Shown one piece after another: positions 18,220-27,511 of a DNA stretch of 63,536 nucleotides. Source of the DNA: Zelonia costaricensis (lineage: Eukaryota > Euglenozoa > Kinetoplastea > Trypanosomatida > Trypanosomatidae). The notes beneath the pieces are model-generated. The model was not told the DNA's origin. It did no database searches and saw nothing but the letters and a program-made list of their open reading frames with translations. Position 1 is the stretch's first letter. Each line of letters opens with the position of its first letter. Location of the stretch: positions 1 through 63,536 of the forward strand of contig JASAOO010003443.1 in NCBI GenBank assembly GCA_030849075.1. Direction: 5' to 3'. The position numbers were made by a program, and so were the translations under genes.

Positions 18220-21200
18220 TCAAATGCTGCCGAACAGCTCAAGGATTTCGGCATCGGTGAGCGTCTCGACGCTGAGCAGCTTGTCGTGCGGCGTGGCCGC
18301 CGGTGCCGCCGCCGCGGCCGGCGTCGATGTCGCTTGCGCGGCCGCGCGCACCTCGCCAATCGTGACAGGTACACGAGGCGACGGCGCAAGCACCCAGTTG
18401 ACACCCTCTTCACGCGCTGCCGTCTTGCCGCGCGGCAGGTGCCGCTCCAGCGATGAACACGCCCCTGGACGTGCTGCTGCGCCCGCTGCTGCTGCCGCCG
18501 CGTCGGTTTGTGCCGGAGACTCAGGCAGCGAGGAGTCCCACACGAGAAAAGACTTGAGCATCGGGTACAGGTCCTCGGCATGGTCGACCTTCACCTTGGT
18601 CTGCCGCACACGCCGCAGCATGCGCGCCACGTCCACGGCCGACTCGGCCGCCGCAGGTGCCGCCCTCGGCGCGGACGCAGCCCACGCGGCGTCCCCAAGC
18701 GAGGGCGGCCAGCCCTGCCCGCCGCTGCCCCGTTTCGCTGCCGCGCTGCAGGACGAAAAGCGCTGCTGCAGGCACACCCAACACCCTGCCCGCTCCGTGC
18801 CCATGATGGCGGCGCTGCAAACCGTGTGGAAGGCGTGGCCGCACGGGTAGACGCAGACCGCGGAGGCGCCAGGACGATGGCCTCGCTCCCTACTGTCCGC
18901 CGCCCCACGCTCACGAGCGGCAGCTTCAGCCGCAGAGGGCTGCGGCGGTTCGCTCAGGTGGACGTGGCAGACGGCGCAGCAGTCGGACTGCGGCACGACG
19001 CCGGTGTTGAGGTGCTGGTACAGCTCCCGGCCCAGCAGCATCACGTCGCTCTCGGTTGCCAGCTCGCAGAGCCGACTCGCCTCGAGGTCGAAGCTGAGCG
19101 AGGCCATCATGTCCAAGATGACCGGTTTGAAGGCGCGGAACGCCTCATCCTTGTTGTCCTGCACGACCTTGTCGACGACGACGGCGAGGTCGAGCGAGCG
19201 CATCATCGCACGCAGGACACCAGAGGTGAACTCCGTGTAGACGGCGACGAGTGCCTCGACGCACCGCCGCTGCTCTGGCAGGAGGGGCGCCGCGGGGGGT
19301 GGCAGGTGTGCGGCTGGCGCAGCGAGGGGAAGGGGAACGCCGCTGCCGCCAACCACTGCGCTGCGGTTCGCGGCGATGGCAGAGCTCCGTGGGGTGGTCA
19401 TGGCGAGGCGGGTGGCGAGCTCGAGCTCACTGCTGACGCCCGTGAGGCCGGCGCCGCTGCCGGGCCGCGCAGAACGCGAGGGCGACGCCGGCGCTGCCGC
19501 CTCCGCATCAGCGCGCAGCCGGTCGTCGTGCATCAGCGTTTCGCAGAGGAGCCTGCGGGGCACCATGAAGACGTCCAGCAGGCGGAACCAGAACTCTGGA
19601 CGTGCCGTAGAGCCGCTCGCCGCCGCGGCCCCGCCCCCGAGTCCCGCTCCACCCGGAGACCCGCTAGCGACTCGGTCTGGGTGGTACTTGCCGCACAGTT
19701 CCTCGCCAATCGCCACGTAGCGCCGCAGCTCGAGCGCCGACGCCAGCGCGGAGAGGTCGACCGACGGAGGCGTGGCGGCCGGCATCGCGACGTTGCCAGC
19801 TTGGCCGCTGCTTCGGCGCCGCGGCTCAGGCGGCGTGGACGACGTCTCTGGCGCAGCCGCGTTCTTCCCCTCGCCAGCTGCCTGCGTCAGTGCGGTGAGA
19901 ACCTCCTCTCGCAGCGCCGCCAGCGCGTCGCGGACGGCGCGCAGCATGACGGTCATCGCCTCGTCCACCTGCATCGTCTTCTCCAGCAGGTACACGGCGG
20001 CGTCGGCGATGCGGTGCTTGCGCACGGCGCGGAGGGCCAGCTGCACGTCGTATGTGATCTGGTTCCCCTGCTGCTCGAGGTGCCCGCACACGCGGCGCGG
20101 CGCATGCGCGGACAGCAGCTCGATGTACGTGTTCTGCAGATTCATGTCGCACGCCACGGCGGGGTCGCCCTGCGCCATGAGCTCGTCCAGGTAGTCCAGG
20201 AAGGCCGCGCTGGACCCGCGCAAGAGCCGCATCACCTCGCGGTGGTTCGACGGCAAGTAGTCGAAGATGAACTGCGCCAGCGCCGTCGCGTCGATCCGGA
20301 CGAGCACCTCCACCTGCCCCATGACCGCTCGCTGCAGGGCTTTGATGGCCACCTCGATGCCGGCCGCCGTAGCCGGCATGCTCGCCCCTGCCCCCGTTTT
20401 GACGGACGCATCGGCCTGGAACACCGAGGACGCCTTCCTCTGCCCGTCGGAGCCGATCGCCAACGCCGTGTCGCGGTCGGCGCTGACGGCGCCGCCGCTC
20501 TCGTCGCCACCGTCGTCGAAGGTGATGCTGTCGAAGCGGTGGCTGCGCGTCAGCTCGAGCTGCGCACGGTTCATGGCCTGCGTCTTGAGGTCCTGCAGCC
20601 GCTGCATCTCGCCGCGGAGCATCTGTAACACGTCGTGTTGCAGCTGCGCGTCGACGCGGTTCTGCACCGGGTCCAGGTAGCACGCAATCGCCTCCGCGTA
20701 GCGGCCCTCCTTGCAGAGGAGCGCGGCAAGGCAGCGAGCCATGCGCAGGCGCGTGAAGTCGGCCTGGTACAGGGCCACGCGGTCCATCGGCACGAAGTCG
20801 GTCGTCAGGACGCGCTGCAGGTGTTCCTGCAGTCGGCACCGCTCGGCCGCGGTGTCGGCGTGCTGGAAGGCAAAGAGAACGTCTTGAATGACGAGGTCAG
20901 TCCAGACATCGAGGCGCACCGCTGGGCCGCCCGCCACACCGCCGACAGCCGCGGCCTCGGCATCCGGGGCGAGAAAAAGTTCATTGAAGAGGGCCGCGCC
21001 GGCGACGAAGGTGTGGACAGCGAGGTACGGCGGAAAGGCGCGCTGGGCGAGCTCGGCCGCCTTCAGCGTTCGCAGCGCGGGCAGCCGGGCCAGCACCTCG
21101 TCATCGACGCGGAAGAGGTCCAGCGCGCCAAGCCGCTGGCCGCTCGGGCCGATCATGTCGCTCTCCGTCGTGTTGCGTGGCTGGCCCGTGGTGCCGCCCG

Positions 21201-24200
21201 TGAGAAGGAAGTACACGCTGGAGACAAACTGCGTGCGCGAGAGGCCGTCAGTACCGCCCCACGGCGCGTACGGGCCCTCGTCCGACAGGGCGAAGAGGAG
21301 GACACGCATCGCGTGCTCGGGTTGCCGACGCAAAAAGCGCAGCAGGTTGGGCCGGCGTGCCGCACCGGTGGACGTCTGCAGGAGGTACTCCAGCACCGCC
21401 CGCTTCGCTGGACGCAGCTCGCTGGCTGGCAGGTCGGTGCTGGGCAGCAGGCTGCAGTCCTTGAGCGTGCATTCGACGAAGTCGACCGCGACAGACGGGG
21501 CATCGCGCGGTGTGTGGAGGCGCGCCGGTGAGTGCTGCACGGCACCGCGTCGCACGTTCTCAGACCCTGCTGCCGAGCCCTCGTCCTCCGCCGTCTCTTC
21601 GGTGTCGAGGGCGTAGGCGAGGGCCTCGACGTAGCGCTGCTGCCGCAAGGAGAGCACGGTCACCGTCAAGCGGAGCAGGCCGTGCGCCTGCGAAAGGCGG
21701 AGCAGGTTCGCGATGCCCGTCTCGAGGCACATGAGCGCCAGTTCGGCCCGCTCCGTCCCAGGCAGCGCGAGCGCCGGGTCAAGGACGCCGGTGGCGACGA
21801 CAGCCCCGGTGCTGGTGCTGGCCGCGCTGTCTGACCGCGCCGGCGGCGACTGCGGACGCGCAATGCCGAGCGCCGCTTCCACCGTCGCGAGGTCTGTAGG
21901 GGACAGGAAGAGCGCGATGAAGCGCTCCACCAGCGGCTCCGGCATGTAGGTGACCACGCCGTGGCGCATGCACTGTTCCAGCACGTACAGCAGGTGTGGC
22001 AGGCGACCCAGCTTCTGCAGCGCGCGGGCGACGGAGCCGTAGAGGAGGTCGAGACCGTCCACCGCGTTGCAGTACGACGCAATGCGCAGCAACACCTCGT
22101 ACAGCGACTCCTCCTCTGCCGTCGAGGCAGGACCTGCACCTGCCACAGCGTTGCCGGACGTCGAGACGCTGGTGGACGGCGCGCCGAGGCGGTGCTCAAT
22201 GTACGCTAGCAAGATGCGCTCCATGAAAGCGTGCAGCTCGCGGCGGCGCTGTGCGGCGTTGCTGCTGAGCCCCACCATGGACAGCGCCACCTCCTCCGCA
22301 AAGCCCTTCGCGAGGTCAAGCGCCTCGGTGAACCGGCGCCGCGCCAGCAGCGATGATAGCCTCTCCCGCCACGAGCGCAGCGAGATTCCGTAGGCGGTCC
22401 CCTTGCCCAGCAGGAACGCCGCGGCGCGGTTAGACGTGGCTGTGCCGTGGTACTTGGTACCACACAGGCGGTGTGCAAAGCCGACGTACTCGAGCGCGGC
22501 GAAATGGTGGCGCTCCACCATGACGGCCACCGACGCGTCCATGAGCTGCGCGTCGTTGTTCTGGTCGCACAGGAGCACGTTGCAACCCGCCAGCGGCATC
22601 ATCTGCACCAGCGGTGCCGATGTGCGAAGCAGCGCCAGCCGCTCGACACCGGCCACAACGGGGTCAGGCGTCGTGCCGGCACTGGCAGACGCCTGTCGCT
22701 GAGGCGACTGCCAGTTTACGAGCAGCAGCTCCACCTCGGTGTTCCACGAAACGCACAGCAGCACGCGCGGGGTCGACGTCTCGTTCTCCAGCGCGATGAA
22801 GCGCACGAGCTCATTGCTGAGAGCCGACGAGGGCGGGTGGGTGTACCGCGCAACGGCGGCCGTGCCGCCCTGCTGCTTGGCGTCCACGACGTACACCAGC
22901 AGCGCGTCGTTCGTGACGGCGGCGACGAGGTGCTTGCCCGGGCTTGTTGACCACGCCGCGCGGGGGACGCCGGCAGACGCGGCCGCCGCGGTGGGGAGCA
23001 GTGGCGGGGCGCACAGCCACGGCGCACCCGACTCGGCGTCGGCGGATGCGGCGCTGCTGGGTGCCGGCAGGTGCTCCCGCACCGTGGCGAGGTGGGCGAG
23101 GTAGAAGGCGCTAGGCAGCGGCAGCGTGTCCACGTCGCTGACCGGCGTCGCCGACGACGACGACACGAGCGTCGAGGAACGCAGCATATGCCGGGACAGG
23201 ACTGTCCAGAACTGAAAGAGTTTCACGGCGCCGCTGCTCTCGAGCACGACGACGCTCAGTGGATCGCGGTGCAGGTGGGCGACACGGAGCAGCGGCACGT
23301 GGCACTCGTCAGAGACAACTCGGAGGGCGGCCAGCGAGCGCAGCGACCAGAGCACGAAAACGCCACGAGCGTGCCCGGAAGCCGCCGTCGGCTCCTCCGC
23401 CGCCCGGGCGCCGTCGCTGCCACTCGAGCTCGCGGGCGCCGTGCACACCGAAAGCGCGACCACGGCACCGCGTGAGTTCACGACACCTGCTTCGACGGAG
23501 CCGCACATGCCGAGCACCGTCCAGGACGAGTCGAGGAGCACCACTGCCCCAAGCGTTGTGCCAATGCAGCAGTACAGCGGCTTGACCGCACGCGCCGCCG
23601 CGCCGTAGTGGCCGGCGCTGCCTCGGTCGGCCATCGCCACGCACATCGCCGCCCCGACGGCTTTGCTGAGGTCGGCGAGGCGATGGCGGAGGGCGACGTG
23701 CTCGTGGATGTGCACCACGAGCTCGCCCCGCTGCGTCTCACACAGCACCGTCGACGTGGCCAACATTTTTGCCTGCTCCAGCACCAGCTCGACCTCATCG
23801 ACGTCTTCGTCGTCCTCGGCCCTCGCATCCTCATTGCCCGCGTCATGGGCCCCACCCACCAAGTTACCGCTGACGCTCGACTGCTGGCCGTCCACGGCGG
23901 CGAGAATGGCATCGAGGATGTCCTGCTCCTCCTTCAGCGCCGCCGCCTTCGACTTGGGCGTCGCCGTGTGGGCGATCTTGCGCTTCGTCGAGGAGGTGCT
24001 GGCCCGCTTGTTGGTCGAAAGCACTTCCGCCGGCGACTGTGACGCTGTTGGGGCCGACGCTGTTGTTGCTGGGGACTTGGGAGAGGAGGTGGCCGGCGTG
24101 TGCGCGGCGCCGCTGCTGTCTGCCACGCCGGGCTCCTGGACGACGCTTGCGACGAACGGCGCGGCACCGGCGGTGATGTTGAGCAGTTCCTGTAGCAGCA

Positions 24201-24522
24201 GCGCCTCGTCGTCGGCTGCGAGGGCGTACGAGCTACCAGCGCGCGACATCGAAGGTGGAGTGAGGGGAGAGTTTGTGTTGGCCCCCGAGTCCCCACCGGT
24301 GCCGGAGGTGCGCCGCACCAGCGGTGTTCCAGGGAACGGGTCCAGCTGTGGCAGGCGCCGCAGCGCGTCCTCGACGATGGCCTTCTCGTCGCGCTCGCGG
24401 CCGGTCGCGGGGCGCAGACCCTCCCGCTGCAGCGCCCGCTCTGCGGTGGCGTGGGGGTGCGTGCCGCCGTCCTGTTGCGGACTCGGCCCCGCGCGGGGGA
24501 CACTCTCTGGCGGCCCACTCAT
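18220..24522 (-). CDS. VPS8: VPS8-like CORVET tethering subunit (2100 aa)
   Basis: VPS8 is the Rab5-binding subunit specific to CORVET, which tethers endosomal membranes. Residues 1-260 are low complexity with an acidic stretch. About 270-700 form a WD40-like beta-propeller (CETQRGELVVHIHEHV, CCIGTTLGAVVLLDSSW). The block WRERLSSLLARRRFTEALDL...ALSMVGLS marks the VPS8 family and opens a long clathrin-heavy-chain-type helical solenoid to about 1840. A RING/U-box-like zinc site follows at about 1845-1925, with CAVC, then CGHAFH..C, then CWVC. The first CxxC is separated from the rest by an insert of about 45 residues rich in Ala/Glu/Arg. The protein is longer than yeast or human VPS8, mainly from low-complexity inserts (for example about 1420-1440 and 1590-1750). 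The ATG at 24522 is the first after the splice acceptors; the in-frame extension upstream begins with GTG. Confidence 0.9.
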   Translation of the reverse strand: MSGPPESVPRAGPSPQQDGGTHPHATAERALQREGLRPATGRERDEKAIVEDALRRLPQLDPFPGTPLVRRTSGTGGDSGANTNSPLTPPSMSRAGSSYALAADDEALLLQELLNITAGAAPFVASVVQEPGVADSSGAAHTPATSSPKSPATTASAPTASQSPAEVLSTNKRASTSSTKRKIAHTATPKSKAAALKEEQDILDAILAAVDGQQSSVSGNLVGGAHDAGNEDARAEDDEDVDEVELVLEQAKMLATSTVLCETQRGELVVHIHEHVALRHRLADLSKAVGAAMCVAMADRGSAGHYGAAARAVKPLYCCIGTTLGAVVLLDSSWTVLGMCGSVEAGVVNSRGAVVALSVCTAPASSSGSDGARAAEEPTAASGHARGVFVLWSLRSLAALRVVSDECHVPLLRVAHLHRDPLSVVVLESSGAVKLFQFWTVLSRHMLRSSTLVSSSSATPVSDVDTLPLPSAFYLAHLATVREHLPAPSSAASADAESGAPWLCAPPLLPTAAAASAGVPRAAWSTSPGKHLVAAVTNDALLVYVVDAKQQGGTAAVARYTHPPSSALSNELVRFIALENETSTPRVLLCVSWNTEVELLLVNWQSPQRQASASAGTTPDPVVAGVERLALLRTSAPLVQMMPLAGCNVLLCDQNNDAQLMDASVAVMVERHHFAALEYVGFAHRLCGTKYHGTATSNRAAAFLLGKGTAYGISLRSWRERLSSLLARRRFTEALDLAKGFAEEVALSMVGLSSNAAQRRRELHAFMERILLAYIEHRLGAPSTSVSTSGNAVAGAGPASTAEEESLYEVLLRIASYCNAVDGLDLLYGSVARALQKLGRLPHLLYVLEQCMRHGVVTYMPEPLVERFIALFLSPTDLATVEAALGIARPQSPPARSDSAASTSTGAVVATGVLDPALALPGTERAELALMCLETGIANLLRLSQAHGLLRLTVTVLSLRQQRYVEALAYALDTEETAEDEGSAAGSENVRRGAVQHSPARLHTPRDAPSVAVDFVECTLKDCSLLPSTDLPASELRPAKRAVLEYLLQTSTGAARRPNLLRFLRRQPEHAMRVLLFALSDEGPYAPWGGTDGLSRTQFVSSVYFLLTGGTTGQPRNTTESDMIGPSGQRLGALDLFRVDDEVLARLPALRTLKAAELAQRAFPPYLAVHTFVAGAALFNELFLAPDAEAAAVGGVAGGPAVRLDVWTDLVIQDVLFAFQHADTAAERCRLQEHLQRVLTTDFVPMDRVALYQADFTRLRMARCLAALLCKEGRYAEAIACYLDPVQNRVDAQLQHDVLQMLRGEMQRLQDLKTQAMNRAQLELTRSHRFDSITFDDGGDESGGAVSADRDTALAIGSDGQRKASSVFQADASVKTGAGASMPATAAGIEVAIKALQRAVMGQVEVLVRIDATALAQFIFDYLPSNHREVMRLLRGSSAAFLDYLDELMAQGDPAVACDMNLQNTYIELLSAHAPRRVCGHLEQQGNQITYDVQLALRAVRKHRIADAAVYLLEKTMQVDEAMTVMLRAVRDALAALREEVLTALTQAAGEGKNAAAPETSSTPPEPRRRSSGQAGNVAMPAATPPSVDLSALASALELRRYVAIGEELCGKYHPDRVASGSPGGAGLGGGAAAASGSTARPEFWFRLLDVFMVPRRLLCETLMHDDRLRADAEAAAPASPSRSARPGSGAGLTGVSSELELATRLAMTTPRSSAIAANRSAVVGGSGVPLPLAAPAAHLPPPAAPLLPEQRRCVEALVAVYTEFTSGVLRAMMRSLDLAVVVDKVVQDNKDEAFRAFKPVILDMMASLSFDLEASRLCELATESDVMLLGRELYQHLNTGVVPQSDCCAVCHVHLSEPPQPSAAEAAARERGAADSRERGHRPGASAVCVYPCGHAFHTVCSAAIMGTERAGCWVCLQQRFSSCSAAAKRGSGGQGWPPSLGDAAWAASAPRAAPAAAESAVDVARMLRRVRQTKVKVDHAEDLYPMLKSFLVWDSSLPESPAQTDAAAAAAGAAARPGACSSLERHLPRGKTAAREEGVNWVLAPSPRVPVTIGEVRAAAQATSTPAAAAAPAATPHDKLLSVETLTDAEILELFGSI

Positions 24523-24551
24523 GTGGCACAAGGGGGGGAGGGGGGTGGCGA

Positions 24552-24606
24552 CTGTGGAGGCACGAGAAACGGTGTGCACTAGAGAGTCAACGAGAAAAAC
24601 AAAAAG
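24552..24606 (-). promoter_or_regulatory. Probable trans-splice acceptors of VPS8
   Basis: On the - strand a T-rich run leads to TAG (AG at 24580-24579), followed by a second CAG (AG at 24553-24552). Both lie before the first ATG at 24522. Confidence 0.55.
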
Positions 24607-25665
24607 GGGAACGTGGCGACGTCACGGTAGAGTCGCTGTTGATGCGGCTCAAGGTGGTGCAATCCTGTGAGGGGATGTCACGGAGGGCGCGGCGCGCGGC
24701 GCGTTCCGGCGTGGCTGTCGCGACCACGTCTCTCACAGCGCCAGTGACTTCTGTGAGGAATTGGGCGTGGTGCAGGCTCAGCGCACGGCACACTAGAAAG
24801 AAAACGGGTGCAACGAAAGCGGGGGGAGCAGGGTGCATAGGGAGCGTGTTGTTTGTGTTGCCGAAAGGTCACAGGGCCGTTTGTGCCCGCGTTGAGAGGC
24901 GAGCGCGGGCCTTTTGTGTGCAAGTCTCGGTCTCTTTCTCCGAGCATTGCTTCACGGCAGACCCACGTCCGAGCCGAAGCCACGAGTGAGCCAGCAAGCC
25001 CTTCTCCATCGAGCAGTCGCGAGGTCGAGTGCAGCGCGTGGGAACTAGAAGCCTCCCCCTTTAACGAAGGCCATGCATGAGAGGCTCGGCGGCGACGCAC
25101 CAGCACCGCTCCCCAGCTCGCGGCCAGAGAGCACACTCATCTCGCCGCGTGCACCTGTCACATACAGGCACCGCAAACAGGCATTCGCGTGCGCTCGGTT
25201 CTGGATTGTGGTCTTCTCGTTCTGTTCTGCTGCTTGGTCAGCGTGAAGGCTGGCAGGGAATACATGTACATGGTCTCATGCGGAGATATACACCAAACGA
25301 GTGAAAAGGGGGAGGGAAGAGAAACCAACAACAGCAAAAAAAGGAGAAGCAACACACATGAACCCGACGCAACACCACCACCAAGGACAAAGCTGCGTCG
25401 GCGCCGACAGCACACAAAGCCGAGCTGGGGAGGGCAAGAGAAGAAACAAGCGAAACACAACCTGAGGAAAACGAGACAGCTTGTGCCCGTTTCCTACCCG
25501 CTGTTGACGCACCGGTGCTGTGTCGCGGTCTTCTGCAAAGCTGGGAACGCGGCGGTCTGGGGGTACAAGGGAGAAGGAGCGCAACACACGGGGACAGGGC
25601 TGGGGCGAGCGGAGGGGAGGGGGGGGGGCCGACGAAGCAGAACGAACCGAGACAGCGAAAGAGGA

Positions 25666-25692
25666 GGGTGGGTGGGTGGGTCGGGGCGGGGG
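25666..25692 (+). other. G-quadruplex motif on the + strand
   Basis: Four GGG tracts separated by single T residues are followed by two longer G tracts, on the template strand of the - strand cluster. Confidence 0.8.
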
Positions 25693-25697
25693 TTCGA

Positions 25698-25714
25698 TGT
25701 GTGTGTGTGTGTGT
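25698..25714. repeat. (GT)n microsatellite
   Basis: A pure GT-dinucleotide run immediately beside the G-quadruplex motif. Confidence 0.9.
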
Positions 25715-25914
25715 GGGCGAGCGATGCAGAGAGCGTTGTGCACACGTGTTTCCGCACGCACGTGTTGGTGTTCCACCCTTCAGCCAATGAGTGCGTCCCG
25801 CCGCGTGTCTTGTGGTCGCTCGGCGTCTGTATGTACATGCACGAGCAGCGATGTGTGGGGCCATCACCGAGGCAAGAGAGGGGCCTCTCGCTTCTCTTTT
25901 TACCCTCTGGCAGC

Positions 25915-26997
25915 TCACATGCCGGGCTCGTCGAGGTGAGTCATGCGGAAGGTCTGCTTGGCCGCGATCTGGCCCATCAAGTCCTGGCGGTACTGCTGGC
26001 GGCGCTCCGCGTCGCGCAGGCGCTCCTCCTGCCGGATGAGGCGGTACGAGTGGGCCGCGAGCTCGTTGCGCTGGCGCGTCACATCCTCCTGCTCGTCGTA
26101 GTTGTGCGTGCGGCGGAACTCCTTGTCGCGCGCGATGCAGTCCTCGAAGTCCTGGCGGAACTGCTCCTTCTTGAGCTGTGCCGCCTCCTGTTCCTCCTTG
26201 GCCAGGCGCCGGTTGCGCTCCTCCATCGCGGCCGCCTCCTCGTAGTTCCTGGCCTCGGTTGCCTTGCGGTTGCGCGTGGTCTCCTTGTGGAACTCCTCGT
26301 TCTGCAGCTGCAGCATGCGCGTGACGTTCTTCTGCCGCCGCACGTCCATCTCCTCGCGGTGGCGGTTGTTCTCGTTCACGAGCACCTGCAGCTCACGGTC
26401 GCGCGTGTCCTTCGCCTGCTGCAACGTCTTCTTGGCCGCCAGCTCGCGCTTGTTCGACTGCTTCAGCCGCTCCAGGTACTGGCGCTCCTCCTCGGCCGCC
26501 TTCGCCTGCGCCTCGGCGACCTTGCGGTCCTGCTCAGCGCTGACCTGGCGCAGCGCCTCCATCTGCGCGGTCTCGTCGTCGTGCATCTGCTTCAGCGTCG
26601 CCTCGCGGTCGGCCAGCTGGCGCTTCGCCTCGAGGTCGTACAGGCGGTTGTACTCCCGCTTCTTCTCCGACTCCTCCTCCTTCATCAGCTTGTACGTGTT
26701 CTCGTTCGGCGCGGCCATGCCCGAGGCCCGCATGGAGCGCATGCTGGCACCCGGCAGCGGACGGCCCGGCACGGCGGCGGCGGCGCCCTGACTGTCCGCC
26801 GCCTTCTTGCGGAACTGCGTCCACTCCGCCTGCTTCTCGAGCTTCTCGTCCTGCCGCGCCTTGGCGACGCGCACGTCCTCCTCCTCAAGCTGCTTCCGCG
26901 TCGGGGCGTACTGCGAGACGCGCAGGCGGTTCGTCTCCACGAGGAAGTTGCGGCGCGTCATGGCGGCCGGGCCGGACTCAACGGGCGGGAGCGGCAT
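25915..26997 (-). CDS. Charged coiled-coil protein, possible flagellar/axonemal component (360 aa)
   Basis: From about residue 30 to the end the protein is nearly all helix, with very high Glu, Arg, Lys and Gln content and repeated heptads; only residues about 65-95 (GAAAAVPGRPLPGASM region) break it. Repeated RQ/RRQK and EERNRRLAKEEQEA blocks and the C-terminal QQYRQDLMGQIAAK motif resemble ciliary microtubule-inner proteins such as the MNS1/CFAP53/RIB43A type, but I cannot assign one. No membrane segment or signal is present. The ATG at 26997 is the first after the acceptor at 27097-27098; the frame remains open upstream through C-rich UTR sequence. A second ATG at 26961 (TRRNFLVETN) is also possible. 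Confidence 0.9.
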   Translation of the reverse strand: MPLPPVESGPAAMTRRNFLVETNRLRVSQYAPTRKQLEEEDVRVAKARQDEKLEKQAEWTQFRKKAADSQGAAAAVPGRPLPGASMRSMRASGMAAPNENTYKLMKEEESEKKREYNRLYDLEAKRQLADREATLKQMHDDETAQMEALRQVSAEQDRKVAEAQAKAAEEERQYLERLKQSNKRELAAKKTLQQAKDTRDRELQVLVNENNRHREEMDVRRQKNVTRMLQLQNEEFHKETTRNRKATEARNYEEAAAMEERNRRLAKEEQEAAQLKKEQFRQDFEDCIARDKEFRRTHNYDEQEDVTRQRNELAAHSYRLIRQEERLRDAERRQQYRQDLMGQIAAKQTFRMTHLDEPGM

Positions 26998-27511
26998 CGC
27001 AGCAAAGATGATTGTGCGTAAGGTGGGGGATGCGGATGTGCGGATGGGGCGGAAGGGGGGGGGAGGTGGACAGATGTGACAACGCAGTGCTGCAGCCTGT
27101 AAAGGGTGAAGGTGACGTGGCCGTAGATTAAGTCGACGAGAAGTGGGGGGCGGGTGTGGGGGTACAAACACACGATGCGCAGCACTGGACGGCTATGACC
27201 GAACTCTTCCATTCAACAGAGACAGGAGGAGGAGGGGAGAGGGGAGGGATGGAGCAGGAGAAAGGGAAAGACACGCGGGGCGCTGAGAGGCTGTACGCAG
27301 GGTGCAGCGGCGGCGCTGCAAACCGCCCAGTATCAAATTACTGCACACGCATCTTGCTGTCTGACGGACAGCGCCGACAGTCGTCAGGCAGCACAGCACA
27401 ACGGCCGTGACGTGACGGCGCGTGCGCGCGCGTATGGCGGAGAATGGCACTTTTCTTTGCTGTTCTCTCGGAGTTGTGGATTTGTCGTCTTCTTTTGTTG
27501 TTGTGCGGCAC
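26998..27511 (-). other. Intergenic region, UTRs only
   Basis: 514 bp between the ferrochelatase-like gene stop and the coiled-coil gene start. It is G/A-rich on the + strand, and no gene is seen. Confidence 0.75.
27097..27116 (-). promoter_or_regulatory. Probable trans-splice acceptor of the coiled-coil gene
   Basis: On the - strand a C/T-rich stretch ends in TTACAG with AG at 27098-27097. The 99-nt leader to 26997 has no AG after its long C/T tract, so this upstream AG is the best choice. Confidence 0.5.

Larger units (their letters stand above)
24523..25914 (-). other. Intergenic region of 1.4 kb, UTRs only
   Basis: It holds the 3' UTR of the coiled-coil gene and the 5' region of VPS8. 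A GT microsatellite (25698-25714) and a strong G-quadruplex motif on the + strand (25666-25692) are present. Open frames here are low complexity, and no gene is supported. Confidence 0.7.

Noticed and set aside
16889..18850. 653-residue open frame on the + strand
   Set aside because: It crosses the exosome-subunit gene, an intergenic region and VPS8 in antisense, with low-complexity content.
18508..20628. 706-residue open frame on the + strand
   Set aside because: It is antisense to VPS8, Arg/His-rich, with no recognisable domain; a by-product of GC-rich codons.
25189..27021. 610-residue open frame on the + strand
   Set aside because: It is antisense to the coiled-coil gene; its Leu/Arg/Val-rich sequence is the reverse-strand reading of Glu/Lys/Gln-rich codons, and it runs against the cluster direction.
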